Source: Oceaniradius stylonematis (GTDB taxonomy: Bacteria > Pseudomonadota > Alphaproteobacteria > Rhizobiales > Rhizobiaceae). Taken from it: a DNA stretch of 59,029 nucleotides. A program made the translations under genes and the position numbers. The notes under the pieces are model-generated. The model had not been told where the DNA came from and ran no database searches. It saw only the letters and a list, made by a program, of their open reading frames with translations. The DNA lies in the NCBI RefSeq assembly GCF_003149475.2, contig NZ_QFWV02000005.1, positions 33,390 through 92,418 of the forward strand. The letters run 5' to 3'. Shown piece after piece: positions 44,776 through 53,710 of this stretch (position 1 is the stretch's first letter; every line of letters starts with the position of its first letter).

Positions 44776-46581
44776 ATGACCGCATCCTTCGCAAAGTCCT
44801 CGACGCTGGCCCTGATGGCGCTTGCCACGGCGCTGGCCGTCCAGCCACGGCCCGGCATCGCATCCGCCGATCCCGCACCCGGCTTCCATGCGCCGACACG
44901 GACATTTGCCGGAGCGTTCCTTGCGGCCAATGCGGCGCGCGAGCGGTTCGATTTCGGCGAGGCGGCGCGTTACTACGACGAGGCACTGCGCTTTGATCCC
45001 GGCAATCCGGGCCTGCGACGCGACCTGATGATCTCGCTGGTCACCGATGGCCAGATCGGCGCGGCGGTGCCCCACGCCGAGATCCTGAAGGACGAGGCCG
45101 ATGTGGAGCGGATCGCGCGCCTTGTGCTCGGCGTCGAGGCAATTCGCGAAAACCGGTATCTGGATGCCGAACCGACATTGATCCTGGCCGTCGAAAACGA
45201 CCTCGAACGGCTGTTGACGGGCATCCTCCGCGCATGGGCGCGACACGGTGCGGGCGACACGGACGGCGCGCTCGACCTGATCGACGGCCTGCGAGGCCCG
45301 GACTGGTTCGACCTTTTCTCTTCCTATCACGGCGCGCTGATCGCCGATGCGGCCGGCCGGGCCGATCAGGCAAGAACCCGTTATGCGGACGGCATGAACA
45401 ATGCCGCCGGCGGCAGCGCCTCGCCGCTGACCTATCTGCGGCTTGCTGAAGCCAATGCGCGGTTTCTGGCGCGCACCGGCGAACTGGCCGAAGCGCGCGA
45501 GGTGATCGGGCGCGGGCTTGGGACGGCGCCCAACAATCCGGACCTGCTCGCCGCTTCCGGGACCATCGACACGCCAGCGGGATCGCGCAACGTCATCGAC
45601 ACGCCGCAACTGGGCGCCGGAGAGATCCTGCTCAATCTGGGATCGGCGATCAACCGCGACGGCGCCGAGGACTTTGCCGCGCTCTATCTTGAGCTGGCGC
45701 GTTCAATGGCGCCGGAGAACGCGCAAATTCTGTTCGAGCTCGGCGGTATCGCCGAAAAGCTCGGCCAGCCGGAACGCGCGATCCGCTACTACGCATCGGT
45801 ACCCGCCGATTCGCCGCTGGCGCGGATCGCCGACCTGCAGCGCGGGCTGGCGCTGTCGGCGCTCGATCGCCACGACGAGGCCAAGGCCACCCTCGCCGCC
45901 CTGATCGAGGACAATCCCGACGATTTTCGCGGTTATCTGGCGCTCGGCGGCGTCTACGCCTCGCTGAAGGAGTTCGAAGAGGCGGCCGATGTCTACGAGG
46001 CCGCCGTGACCCGGCTCGATCTCGACGATTCGCGCTTCTGGCAGATGCACTACCGTCTCGGGATCGCCTATGAGCGCACCGATCGGTGGCCCGAGGCCGA
46101 GCGCACGTTCAAGCATACTCTGACGCTGTCGCCCGACCAGCCGGATGTCCTCAACTATCTGGGCTATTCGTGGGTCGACATGAACATGCATCTCGATGAA
46201 GGCATCGAGATGATCCGCACCGCAGTCGAGCAGCGGCCGCGCGACGGCTATATCGTGGATTCGCTCGGCTGGGCTTATTACCGGCTCGGCGAGTTCGAAA
46301 ATGCGGTGGAGCATCTGGAGCGGGCAACGGATCTTCGTCCGCGTGATTCCATCATCAACGACCATCTGGGCGACGCCTATTGGCGTGTCGGGCGCAAGCT
46401 GGAGGCGACCTATCAATGGTCGCGCGCGCTTGCCATGGAAGGCGAGGATGATGCGCTGGCCGAAATCCGCGCCAAGCTGGACGCGGCCAATGCCGGCGAG
46501 GAACCGGCGATCGCCGAAAGCCGCGTCGACAGTGGTGCAGCTGAGCAGGCCAGCGACACCGCCGGCGGCAATGACGGCTGA
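44776..46581 (+). CDS. Exported tetratricopeptide-repeat protein
   Basis: A 601-aa protein with an N-terminal signal (MTASFAKSSTLALMALATAL, cleavage near ASADP) and many TPR units. The best are AREVIGRGLGTAPNNPDLLA, AKATLAALIEDNPDDFRGYL, DVYEAAVTRLDLDDSRFWQM, AERTFKHTLTLSPDQPDVLN, YLGYSWVDMNMHLDEGIEMI and VEHLERATDLRPRDSIINDH. This is the DUF-free alphaproteobacterial type similar to BTAD/PilW-like secretory TPR proteins, probably a periplasmic or outer-membrane scaffold. Its ispE neighbour starts 3 bp after the stop, so the two are co-transcribed. Confidence 0.88.
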   Translation: MTASFAKSSTLALMALATALAVQPRPGIASADPAPGFHAPTRTFAGAFLAANAARERFDFGEAARYYDEALRFDPGNPGLRRDLMISLVTDGQIGAAVPHAEILKDEADVERIARLVLGVEAIRENRYLDAEPTLILAVENDLERLLTGILRAWARHGAGDTDGALDLIDGLRGPDWFDLFSSYHGALIADAAGRADQARTRYADGMNNAAGGSASPLTYLRLAEANARFLARTGELAEAREVIGRGLGTAPNNPDLLAASGTIDTPAGSRNVIDTPQLGAGEILLNLGSAINRDGAEDFAALYLELARSMAPENAQILFELGGIAEKLGQPERAIRYYASVPADSPLARIADLQRGLALSALDRHDEAKATLAALIEDNPDDFRGYLALGGVYASLKEFEEAADVYEAAVTRLDLDDSRFWQMHYRLGIAYERTDRWPEAERTFKHTLTLSPDQPDVLNYLGYSWVDMNMHLDEGIEMIRTAVEQRPRDGYIVDSLGWAYYRLGEFENAVEHLERATDLRPRDSIINDHLGDAYWRVGRKLEATYQWSRALAMEGEDDALAEIRAKLDAANAGEEPAIAESRVDSGAAEQASDTAGGNDG

Positions 46582-46584
46582 GCC

Positions 46585-47547
46585 ATGCCGGAAATTCCGG
46601 TGAGTCCGCCCGGCGCTTCGCTTGAAGACCTCGCGCCGGCCAAGATCAATCTGTGCCTGCACGTGACCGGCCGTCGCGCCGACGGCTATCATTTGCTCGA
46701 TTCGCTGGTGGTCTTTGCCGACAGCGATGCCGCTGACCGGATCGCCGTGGCGCCGTCCGATACCGACCGGTTTTGCGTGAACGGGCCGGAGGCATCGGGG
46801 CTCGAAAGCGACAACAGCGCCGGCAATCTGGTGACCACGGCGCGCGACTGGCTGCGTGCGCAGAGCGATACCGCCAGCCCGGTTGCCTTGACGCTCGATA
46901 AGAATTTGCCGGTGGCGTCAGGCATTGGCGGCGGTTCGGCCGATGCCGGCGCGACGTTGCGGCTGCTGGCCCGTTTGTGGAGTGCCGAAGCGGCGATCGG
47001 TGCCGATCGGTCCGAAGCGATCTGCAATGCGCTCGGCGCCGATATCGCCATGTGCGTTCATGGCGGGCCTTTGCGCGTGCGCGGCATCGGCGAGCGGCTC
47101 GATCCGGTCGCCGGCCTGCCAGCCCTGCCGGCTCTTCTGGTCAATCCGCGCGTCGCAGTCGCCACGCCGTCCGCCTTCGCCGCGCTGCAAGACCGGGACA
47201 ATACGCCGGTCCCGGCAATGCCGGATGGCGGCTTCGCCGATATCGGCGCCCTCGCCGACTGGCTGTCGGCCGGGACGCGCAACGATCTGGCTTCGCCGGC
47301 CCGACAGCTGGTGCCGGCCATCGACGATGTGCTTGGCGCGCTGCGGTCCAGCGGTGCGCTGATGGCCCGCATGTCGGGTTCTGGCGCGACCTGTTTCGGC
47401 CTGTTCACAACGCGCAAGCAGGCCGTGGACGCGGCCGAAACCATGGCCGGGGCGCGACCGGACTGGTGGATCAGGGCGACGATCCTGAACGCGGACACAC
47501 CTGTCAGGAACCGGGCAGAACAGGGAGAAGCCCATGTCGAGGCTTGA
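46585..47547 (+). CDS. ispE: 4-diphosphocytidyl-2-C-methyl-D-erythritol kinase
   Basis: IspE phosphorylates CDP-methylerythritol in the MEP pathway to IPP and DMAPP. The 320-aa GHMP kinase has LAPAKINLCLHVTGRRADGY, the ATP loop PVASGIGGGSADAGATLRLL and the C-terminal MARMSGSGATCFGLF. It overlaps moaB by 14 bp. It supplies the isoprene units used by the nearby polyprenyl synthase and UbiA. Confidence 0.96.
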   Translation: MPEIPVSPPGASLEDLAPAKINLCLHVTGRRADGYHLLDSLVVFADSDAADRIAVAPSDTDRFCVNGPEASGLESDNSAGNLVTTARDWLRAQSDTASPVALTLDKNLPVASGIGGGSADAGATLRLLARLWSAEAAIGADRSEAICNALGADIAMCVHGGPLRVRGIGERLDPVAGLPALPALLVNPRVAVATPSAFAALQDRDNTPVPAMPDGGFADIGALADWLSAGTRNDLASPARQLVPAIDDVLGALRSSGALMARMSGSGATCFGLFTTRKQAVDAAETMAGARPDWWIRATILNADTPVRNRAEQGEAHVEA

Positions 47548-48091
47548 CGACACAAGGCCGTTCATCGCGCTGGCGATTGCGGTGATGACCGTCTCGGACA
47601 CGCGCAAGGAAGACCAGGACCGCTCCGGGCAAGCCCTCAAGGACCGGATCGAGGCCGCCGGGCACACGGTTGCCGGCTACGCGATCGTGCCGGACGAGAT
47701 GGCGCGGATATCGGCGCAGGTGCGCGACTGGGCGGACGATGAGGGCATCGACATCGTCATCACCACCGGCGGCACGGGCTTTACCGGACGCGATGTGACG
47801 CCCGATGCGCTCGAGCCGATGTTCGACAAGCACATGGACGGTTTTTCCCATGTCTTCCACCGCATCTCGTTCGACAAGATCGGAACGTCGACCGTCCAGT
47901 CCCGCGCGACGGCCGGGCTGATCGGCACGACATTCGTCTTCGTTCTTCCCGGCTCGCCGGGCGCCTGCAAGGACGCCTGGGACGGCATCCTGAAATGGCA
48001 GCTCGACTACCGCCACATGCCCTGCAATTTCGTGGAGATCATGCCGCGTCTGGACGAGCATCTCAAACGCGGCGGCGGCAAGTCAGCGTGA
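47534..48091 (+). CDS. moaB: Molybdenum cofactor biosynthesis protein B
   Basis: MoaB/MogA-fold proteins adenylylate molybdopterin before molybdenum insertion. The 185-aa protein has AVMTVSDTRKEDQDRSGQAL, the signature ITTGGTGFTGRDVTPDAL and LPGSPGACKDAWDGIL. It begins inside the ispE 3' end and its last 9 bp overlap the convergent glycosyltransferase gene. Other moa genes are not in the window. Confidence 0.95.
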   Translation: MSRLDDTRPFIALAIAVMTVSDTRKEDQDRSGQALKDRIEAAGHTVAGYAIVPDEMARISAQVRDWADDEGIDIVITTGGTGFTGRDVTPDALEPMFDKHMDGFSHVFHRISFDKIGTSTVQSRATAGLIGTTFVFVLPGSPGACKDAWDGILKWQLDYRHMPCNFVEIMPRLDEHLKRGGGKSA

Positions 48092-48613
48092 GGCCGGCGG
48101 CAACAGTCCGGCCCTGAGGGTCCGCACCGCGACGCCGCGCGGCAACGCGTCGAGCGTCATGCCGGGGCGGCTCAAAGCCTGCGCCTGCGCCTTGGAGATC
48201 AGAAACCCGCGCGCGAACGGCCCGGTCAGGCCCCGTCGCGCGAACAGACGCGCCCAGAACGATTGGCCGGGATCGCGCGCCATGCGAAACCGGGCCGCAC
48301 CAGCCGCACCCGTCGGCGCATTGATGTGCGTTTCCACCGCGGCGAGCCAATCGCCGACCAGCCGCGCGCCGGGCGGCAGGACCAGGATCCAGAGCCCGCG
48401 AGCAGTGTCGAGCATGGCCGACACATCGGCCTTCGATGCATCGATGATCGTGCAGCCAGCGATCTCGCCGACACGCGCGGTTTCGTCCGACGAATCGTGG
48501 TCAAGCACCAGCACGTCGCTGACGGCGCCACTGACCGCATGGCGCACCAGATCCGGCAACATGTGCGCCAGCCGGTCTTCGTCATTGTGCGTGGGAACCA
48601 GGACGGAGAGCAT
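48083..48613 (-). CDS. Family 2 glycosyltransferase-like protein
   Basis: A 176-aa short GT2 fold: MLSVLVPTHNDEDRLAHMLP at the start, VLVLDHDSSDETARVGEIAG (the nucleotide-sugar aspartate region), then LVLPPGARLVGDWLAAVETH. It lacks a clear DxD and the usual C-terminal acceptor part, so activity is uncertain. Its 3' end overlaps moaB by 9 bp, tail to tail. It diverges from the radical SAM gene. Confidence 0.8.
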   Translation of the reverse strand: MLSVLVPTHNDEDRLAHMLPDLVRHAVSGAVSDVLVLDHDSSDETARVGEIAGCTIIDASKADVSAMLDTARGLWILVLPPGARLVGDWLAAVETHINAPTGAAGAARFRMARDPGQSFWARLFARRGLTGPFARGFLISKAQAQALSRPGMTLDALPRGVAVRTLRAGLLPPASR

Positions 48614-48660
48614 CCCGCACGCCTAACCGATGTTCCGGCGCGACGCAAAATCGTCAGTTT

Positions 48661-48675
48661 GTTCTTGTATTGTTC
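48661..48675. promoter_or_regulatory. LexA (SOS) box, alphaproteobacterial type
   Basis: GTTC (48661-48664), seven bases TTGTATT, GTTC (48672-48675). This is an exact match to the alphaproteobacterial LexA consensus GTTC-N7-GTTC. It sits 60 bp before the radical SAM start and within its promoter region, and about 50 bp upstream of the divergent glycosyltransferase gene. It is the only such site I noticed at a promoter in the window. Confidence 0.7.
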
Positions 48676-48735
48676 TGCCGATCACGATAGGAAAATAATC
48701 ATTGAACCATGGACAGATTCGCACGGGAGCGCGGC

Positions 48736-49899
48736 ATGAAGGCGATTGCCGAAGCAGATCAGATTGCAGGCCATCTCAGCGCACTGGACGGCGCGGTGGC
48801 CGCCAATCAGCATATCGAGGCATCCGGCATGCGTCGCGACAATCGCCGCGTCCGCGGCCGGGCGAGCGCGATCAATCCCGCCGGGCGTTTCGAGGCGCTC
48901 AGCCGCACCGAGGAGGATGATGGCTGGCAGAGCCTTGAGGATCTGCCGCCGTTCAAGACCGAGGTGCAGGTCGAGCAGGCGCGCACGGTGATCACGCGCA
49001 ACCAGTCGCCGGACATTTCGTTCGACCGGTCGATCAACCCCTATCGCGGCTGCGAGCACGGATGCGTTTATTGTTTCGCGCGCCCGACACATGCCTATGC
49101 GGGACTGTCGGCGGGCGTCGACTTTGAGTCCAAGCTGTTCGTCAAACCCGATGCGGCAAAGCTTCTGGAAAAGGAAATCACCCGCAAGGGCTATGAGGCC
49201 CGATGCATCGCGATCGGCACCAACACCGATCCCTACCAGCCGATCGAGCGGGACTGGATGGTGATGCGCTCGATCCTGGAAGTGCTCGAACGCTACAATC
49301 ACCCGGTCGGCATCGTGACCAAGTCGGCGCTGGTGACGCGCGACATCGACATCCTCTCGCGCATGGCCTCAAAAGGGCTGGCCAAGGTGGCGCTGTCGGT
49401 GACCACGATGGACCGGATGCTGGCCCGGACGATGGAGCCCAGGGCCTCGACCCCGACAAAGCGGCTCGAAGCGATCCGGGCGCTGGCCGATGCCGGCATT
49501 CCAACCTCGGTCATGGTCGCGCCGATCATTCCGGGGCTGAACGATCACGAGATGGAGCGCATTCTCGATGCGGCGGCTTCGCTTGGCGCGACCCAGGCCG
49601 GCTATGTCCTGCTGCGCCTGCCGCTCGAGGTCGCACCGGTCTTCAAGGAATGGCTGCTGCGCCATTATCCCGAGCGCTACCGGCATGTGATGAGCCTGAT
49701 CCGCTCGATGCGCGGCGGCAAGGATTATGACGCCGACTGGAACAAGCGCATGCGCGGCACGGGCCCCTATGCGTGGCAGATCGCGCGCCGCATGGAAATC
49801 GCCTGCAAACGGTTGGGGCTCTCGGGACGCGGCACGGCGCTGCGCACCGACCTGTTCGTCAAGCCCGCGCCAAACGGGGAGCAATTGGCGCTTTTGTAA
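48736..49899 (+). CDS. PA0069 family radical SAM protein (SplB-like, COG1533)
   Basis: A 387-aa radical SAM enzyme. The cluster motif CxxxCxxC is in YRGCEHGCVYCFARPTHAYA, followed by ESKLFVKPDAAKLLEKEI, IGTNTDPYQPIER, GIVTKSALVTRDIDIL, VALSVTTMDRMLARTMEPRA and VAPIIPGLNDHEMERILDAA. The family is related to spore photoproduct lyase but its substrate is unknown. A longer start at 48709 exists; ATG 48736 has GGGAG 6 bases upstream. An exact LexA box at 48661 suggests induction by DNA damage. PA0069 of Pseudomonas aeruginosa is, as I recall, also in a LexA regulon. Confidence 0.92.
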   Translation: MKAIAEADQIAGHLSALDGAVAANQHIEASGMRRDNRRVRGRASAINPAGRFEALSRTEEDDGWQSLEDLPPFKTEVQVEQARTVITRNQSPDISFDRSINPYRGCEHGCVYCFARPTHAYAGLSAGVDFESKLFVKPDAAKLLEKEITRKGYEARCIAIGTNTDPYQPIERDWMVMRSILEVLERYNHPVGIVTKSALVTRDIDILSRMASKGLAKVALSVTTMDRMLARTMEPRASTPTKRLEAIRALADAGIPTSVMVAPIIPGLNDHEMERILDAAASLGATQAGYVLLRLPLEVAPVFKEWLLRHYPERYRHVMSLIRSMRGGKDYDADWNKRMRGTGPYAWQIARRMEIACKRLGLSGRGTALRTDLFVKPAPNGEQLALL

Positions 49900-50077
49900 A
49901 CCCCGGACACGATTGGCATCGGCAGCCCACACGGCCCGTCCCCGCCGTTTTTCGCAGCCGATGCCACGGTTCGCTTCACTTGGGCGGCTTCCCCTGCCGC
50001 CTGCCGCGCCGAACTGCCGACGGCGTGCCAAGCAAGCGAACCTTGCGGCGAATCGGGTTGCGTGTGATGGCTCTGCC

Positions 50078-50740
50078 ATGACGTCGCATGCATCCGGTTC
50101 GCCGCTTCTTTTCGACCCTGTCCCGCAGGAGCCGGATTTTGCGTTCGAAGAGGCCCTGTACAAAAAGGGCCATAACGCTGTCGCCGGCGTTGACGAAGCC
50201 GGGCGCGGCCCGTTGGCAGGCCCTGTCGTCGCGGCCGCCATCGTGCTCGATCCATCGGTGGAAATTGCGGGCCTTGCCGATTCCAAGGCGCTGACGGCAC
50301 GGCGCCGCGACATTCTGTTCGACGCGATCATGGCCGATGCGCGTGCGGTCAGCGTGGCAAGCGTCTGCGCCGACAGCATCGATGCGTCCGACATCCGCAA
50401 GGCGAGCCTTGCGGCGATGCGCGCCTGTGTGACCGGCCTTTTGCCGCGCGCCGATGCGGCGCTGTTCGACGGGCGCGACGTACCGCCCGGACTGCCACCG
50501 GAGTTTGCGGCACAGTCGTTGATCAAGGGCGATGCGCGCTGTCTGTCGGTCGCCGCCGCCTCGATCGTCGCCAAGGTCAGCCGGGACCGGATGCTCGTCA
50601 ACCTGTGCACGGCGCATCCGGGCTATGGCCTGTCGGGGCACAAGGGATACGGCTCGGCTGGCCATCGCGCGGCCATCGAACGGCTTGGCGGCGTTGCGCG
50701 CCTGCACCGTTTCACGTTCCGCCCGCTGTCCGGGCTCTGA
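50078..50740 (+). CDS. rnhB: Ribonuclease HII
   Basis: RNase HII cuts RNA embedded in DNA, including single misincorporated ribonucleotides. The 220-aa protein has the active-site DEDD residues in VAGVDEAGRGPLAGPVVAAA, LADSKALTARRRDILF, and later IKGDARCLSVAAASIVAKVS plus HPGYGLSGHKGYG. The ATG at 50078 is at the start of homology; the 178 bp before it hold no other gene that I can support. Confidence 0.95.
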   Translation: MTSHASGSPLLFDPVPQEPDFAFEEALYKKGHNAVAGVDEAGRGPLAGPVVAAAIVLDPSVEIAGLADSKALTARRRDILFDAIMADARAVSVASVCADSIDASDIRKASLAAMRACVTGLLPRADAALFDGRDVPPGLPPEFAAQSLIKGDARCLSVAAASIVAKVSRDRMLVNLCTAHPGYGLSGHKGYGSAGHRAAIERLGGVARLHRFTFRPLSGL

Positions 50741-50766
50741 CAGACCAAAATTCGCTTCGAACCGGC

Positions 50767-50793
50767 AACAAAAAACCGCGCCCGAGGGCGCGG
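50767..50793 (-). terminator. Rho-independent terminator of the F0 ATP synthase operon
   Basis: On the minus strand CCGCGCC (50793-50787), loop CTCG, GGCGCGG (50782-50776), followed by TTTTTT (50775-50770). It lies 31 bp after the atpF stop and also faces the rnhB 3' end. Confidence 0.88.
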
Positions 50794-50823
50794 CATTGAT
50801 GCCTTGACCGGACCCAGCGGCGG

Positions 50824-51306
50824 TCAGTTCATGTGCGTTTTGACCTGGTCGATCGACGCCTTGAAGAGGTCGCCCCGCGTCGTTGCGGTCATCTTGTCGC
50901 CCAGCAACCGTTCGGCGGCGGCGACCGAGACATCGACCGCCGTGGCGCGCACGGCGTTGACCGCATCGAGTTCCGCCTGGGCGATCTTCTGCTCGGCGAG
51001 CGCGGTGCGGCGCTCCACATATTCCTCGGTCTTCTGCTTGGCTTCGGCCGTGATGTGCTCGGCCTCGCTCCTGGCAGCCTCGACGATGCTTTCGGCTTCG
51101 CTTTCGGCTTCCTTGCGCTTGCGCTGGTATTCGGCCAGCAGTTGCTGGGCCTCCTCGCGCAGCCGGCGCGCCTCTTCCAGCTCGTTGCGGATCTTGTCGC
51201 CGCGGCTGTCGATGCCGCGCGTGATCATCCCCGGCACCTTGAAATAGACCAGGATGCCAAAGAACAGGAAAAGACCGATCAGAGCCCAGAAACTTGAATC
51301 GAACAT
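50824..51306 (-). CDS. atpF: F0F1 ATP synthase subunit b
   Basis: Subunit b is the stator stalk that holds F1 to F0. The 160-aa protein has one N-terminal membrane helix (SSFWALIGLFLFFGILVYFK) and then a long charged coiled coil (DKIRNELEEARRLREEAQQL, EAESIVEAARSEAEHITAEA). It is the last gene of atpI-B-E-b'-b. As usual in alphaproteobacteria the F1 genes are at another locus. Confidence 0.94.
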   Translation of the reverse strand: MFDSSFWALIGLFLFFGILVYFKVPGMITRGIDSRGDKIRNELEEARRLREEAQQLLAEYQRKRKEAESEAESIVEAARSEAEHITAEAKQKTEEYVERRTALAEQKIAQAELDAVNAVRATAVDVSVAAAERLLGDKMTATTRGDLFKASIDQVKTHMN

Positions 51307-51327
51307 GTCCTAATCCCTTCCGGCGCC

Positions 51328-51870
51328 CTAGCGGCGCACCGCGCCGACCGCTTTGGTCAGCTCGGCCTTGGTGACCGAAGTGCCAACCAACTGATCGACA
51401 ATCGCGGCGGTGGTGTCGGTCGCGATCGAGCCGACTTCGGCCATTGCCTTTTCGCGAATGGATGCGATCCGGCTTTCCGCCTCTTCGAGCTTGGAGGCCA
51501 GTTCGCCTTCCACCTTCTGGCGTTCGGCCTCGGCTTCGGCCTTGGCCTTGTCGCGCGCCTTCTGGCCGATCTCGCCGGCCGTCGTGCGCGCCTGCGCCAG
51601 TTCCTGCTCATAGGCGGCATGCGCCTCGTCGGCCTTTTCCTGCAGGTCGCGGGCCATGTCGAGGTCGCCGGCTATGCGGTCCTGCCGGGTCTCCAGAATC
51701 TCGCCGATGCGCGGCGAGATCACCTTGGCGATGAACCAGTAGAAAAAGCCGAAGGTGATCGCCAGCCAGAACAGCTGCGATGCATAGCTCGATGTATCGA
51801 ACGGCGGAAAGGCGCCGCCGCCCTCTTGGGCTGCTTCGGTGCTGGCGGCCAGCGCAGCGGTGACGAACAT
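51328..51870 (-). CDS. atpG: F0F1 ATP synthase subunit b' (second b-type subunit)
   Basis: A 180-aa stator subunit. An Ala/Glu-rich N-terminal piece is followed by a membrane helix (SQLFWLAITFGFFYWFIAKV) and an extended coiled coil (RISPRIGEILETRQDRIAGD, LDMARDLQEKADEAHAAYEQ). Alphaproteobacteria, like cyanobacteria and plastids, have a b-b' heterodimer. It lies between atpE (101 bp) and atpF (21 bp). The symbol atpG is used for b' in this group, not for gamma. Confidence 0.93.
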   Translation of the reverse strand: MFVTAALAASTEAAQEGGGAFPPFDTSSYASQLFWLAITFGFFYWFIAKVISPRIGEILETRQDRIAGDLDMARDLQEKADEAHAAYEQELAQARTTAGEIGQKARDKAKAEAEAERQKVEGELASKLEEAESRIASIREKAMAEVGSIATDTTAAIVDQLVGTSVTKAELTKAVGAVRR

Positions 51871-51971
51871 GGCGTTACCCCAAAAGGCTTCTGGTCATGC
51901 GGCCTGTCCGCCTTCGGACGAGACCGCGGGATGAGGCGGATGGGCCGCCGCATCCATGGTTCCGGCGTCGA

Positions 51972-52199
51972 TCAGACTGCGAAGAGCAGCAGCAGGGCGA
52001 CGAGCAGCGAGAAGATGCCCAGCGCCTCGGTCACGGCGAAGCCGAAGATCAGGCGGCCGAACTGGCCGTCGGCGGCCGACGGGTTGCGCAGTGCGCCGGA
52101 CAGATAGTTGCCGAAGATGGATCCGAGGCCGATGGCCGCGCCACCCATGCCGAGACAGGCGATACCGGCGCCGATGAACTTTGCTGCTTCCGCTTCCAT
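51972..52199 (-). CDS. atpE: F0F1 ATP synthase subunit c
   Basis: Subunit c forms the proton-driven rotor ring. The 75-aa protein is a helical hairpin with the glycine-packed helix 1 ([17 protein letters not shown]), the polar loop RNPSAADGQ and helix 2 with the essential carboxylate Glu in [24 protein letters not shown] precedes the ATG by 7 bases. A perfect hairpin lies in the 61-bp gap to atpB. Confidence 0.97.
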   Translation of the reverse strand: MEAEAAKFIGAGIACLGMGGAAIGLGSIFGNYLSGALRNPSAADGQFGRLIFGFAVTEALGIFSLLVALLLLFAV

Positions 52200-52238
52200 G
52201 GTGAGCTCCTTTGAACGAAGAATTTGCGGGATGGGTTG

Positions 52239-52254
52239 TGGCGGCGGGCCGCCA
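52239..52254 (-). other. Hairpin in the atpB-atpE intercistronic gap
   Basis: TGGCGGC-CC-GCCGCCA, perfect 7-bp arms with a 2-base loop, 7 bp after the atpB stop and about 40 bp before the atpE start. There is no T-run, so it is not a terminator. It may stabilise or set the ratio of the atpE message, which must be made in excess. Confidence 0.55.
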
Positions 52255-52260
52255 TGTGGA

Positions 52261-53013
52261 TCAGTGGCTCGGGTGCAATGCGTCGTTGAGATACATGCAG
52301 GTCAGAACCGCGAAGACATAGGCCTGGAGAAACGAGACCAGGAATTCGAGCGCTGTCATGGCGACGACCATGATCAGCGGCAGGATGGCGCCGCCAATGC
52401 CGACCGCGCCCAGCGCACCCAGCGAAACGACGAAGCCGGCGAAGACCTTCAGCGTGATGTGGCCGGCCAGCATGTTGGCGAACAGGCGGACGGACAGGCT
52501 GATCGGACGCGACAGGAACGAGATGACCTCGATCGCAACGACCAGTGGCACGAGCACGCCCGGCACCCCTTCGGGCACGAACAGGCCCAGAAACTTCAGC
52601 CCGTGCTTCATGAAGCCGTAGATGATCACAGTGCCGATCACCAGCATGGCGAGCGCGAAGGTGACGATGATGTGGCTGGTCACGGTGAAGAAATAGGGGA
52701 ACATGCCGAACAGATTGGCGAACAGCACGAACATGAAGAGCGAAAACACAAACGGGAAGAACCGCATGCCCTGGCTGCCGGCCGCATCGCGCAGCATCGA
52801 GGCGACGAACTCGTAGGACATTTCGGCCATCGACTGCAGCCGGCCCGGCACGAGGCCCCGGTTGGCGCTGCCGAAATAGAGGAAGGCCGACGCGGTCGCG
52901 ACGGTTGCGACCATGAAGAGCGAGGAGTTGGTGAACGACAGGTCGAGACCCGCAACATTCTCCAGCGGCACGATCGTGTTGATCTCGAACTGCTTGATGG
53001 GATCGTTCGCCAC
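52261..53013 (-). CDS. atpB: F0F1 ATP synthase subunit a
   Basis: Subunit a makes the two half-channels for protons. The 250-aa protein has about five or six helices and the essential arginine in [15 protein letters not shown], plus [20 protein letters not shown]-like [20 protein letters not shown] and the C-terminal [19 protein letters not shown]. It follows atpI by 66 bp. Confidence 0.96.
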   Translation of the reverse strand: MANDPIKQFEINTIVPLENVAGLDLSFTNSSLFMVATVATASAFLYFGSANRGLVPGRLQSMAEMSYEFVASMLRDAAGSQGMRFFPFVFSLFMFVLFANLFGMFPYFFTVTSHIIVTFALAMLVIGTVIIYGFMKHGLKFLGLFVPEGVPGVLVPLVVAIEVISFLSRPISLSVRLFANMLAGHITLKVFAGFVVSLGALGAVGIGGAILPLIMVVAMTALEFLVSFLQAYVFAVLTCMYLNDALHPSH

Positions 53014-53079
53014 CGTGCCTGTCTCCGTCCTTGCCGGGCGCCGGGCGCCCTTGTCATTTGCAACCGCGGCGTGATGCCG

Positions 53080-53502
53080 TCAGTCGTCGCCCTCTTGCGA
53101 TCCGGGCCCGTCGCCGAGCCGTTCTCCGCGCTTGCCCGCAGCCGGATGGGCCACCTTGCCCGCCGCGCGCAACACATTCAAAACACCGGCAGCAAAACCA
53201 AGCAGCAGGAAGACAATCAGTCCCCACGGACTGGTGCCAGCCACCTGGTCGAGCAGATATCCGAGCCCGGCGCCAACCAAAATGCCCGCAACGAACTCGC
53301 TGGACAGTTTGAGCGCAGCCGCGATCCCGGTTCCGGCTCCCTCCTGCCGCCCTTCGTCAGCCGCATCCCCGCTCGGGGCGCGTTGCGCCAGCGCTTCTTC
53401 GAGCGCCCGGCGCCGCTGTTCCAGATCGGCATTCGGTTTCGAGACGGCACGCCCGCCCTGCTTGTCACCGGCCGGGGTGCGTGTTGGCTTGTCTGCTGCC
53501 AT
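53080..53502 (-). CDS. atpI: F0F1 ATP synthase assembly protein I
   Basis: AtpI helps assemble the c-ring or supplies Mg2+. The 140-aa protein has a long charged, probably disordered N-terminus (to about residue 70) and two helices (SSEFVAGILVGAGLGYLLDQ and WGLIVFLLLGFAAGVLNVLR) as usual for alphaproteobacterial AtpI. It is the first gene of the F0 operon, downstream of a good promoter at 53555-53583. Confidence 0.9.
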   Translation of the reverse strand: MAADKPTRTPAGDKQGGRAVSKPNADLEQRRRALEEALAQRAPSGDAADEGRQEGAGTGIAAALKLSSEFVAGILVGAGLGYLLDQVAGTSPWGLIVFLLLGFAAGVLNVLRAAGKVAHPAAGKRGERLGDGPGSQEGDD

Positions 53503-53554
53503 GACCCTGAACCTGACGCGCGAGACGGGCCGCAGGCCCCCTCAAATTGCGCGC

Positions 53555-53583
53555 AACATAGTTTCGGCCCTGTCATTCGTCAA
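53555..53583 (-). promoter_or_regulatory. Sigma-70 promoter of the F0 ATP synthase operon
   Basis: On the minus strand TTGACG (53583-53578), a 17-base spacer and TATGTT (53560-53555), about 53 bp before the atpI ATG. An AT-rich segment upstream (about 53600-53642, rich in A/T against the GC-rich background) could act as an UP-type element. It is the best-scoring promoter by eye in the window. Confidence 0.65.
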
Positions 53584-53710
53584 GGCGGATTGGGCGGTGC
53601 AATATGAGCAGGAAAACGATTTTAAATCAGATATTTATGGCGGGATTGCCGATTCGTCGCACGGCGCAACGACAGGCTTTAGACCAAATGCCGACGTGGG
53701 GCGGTGACGA

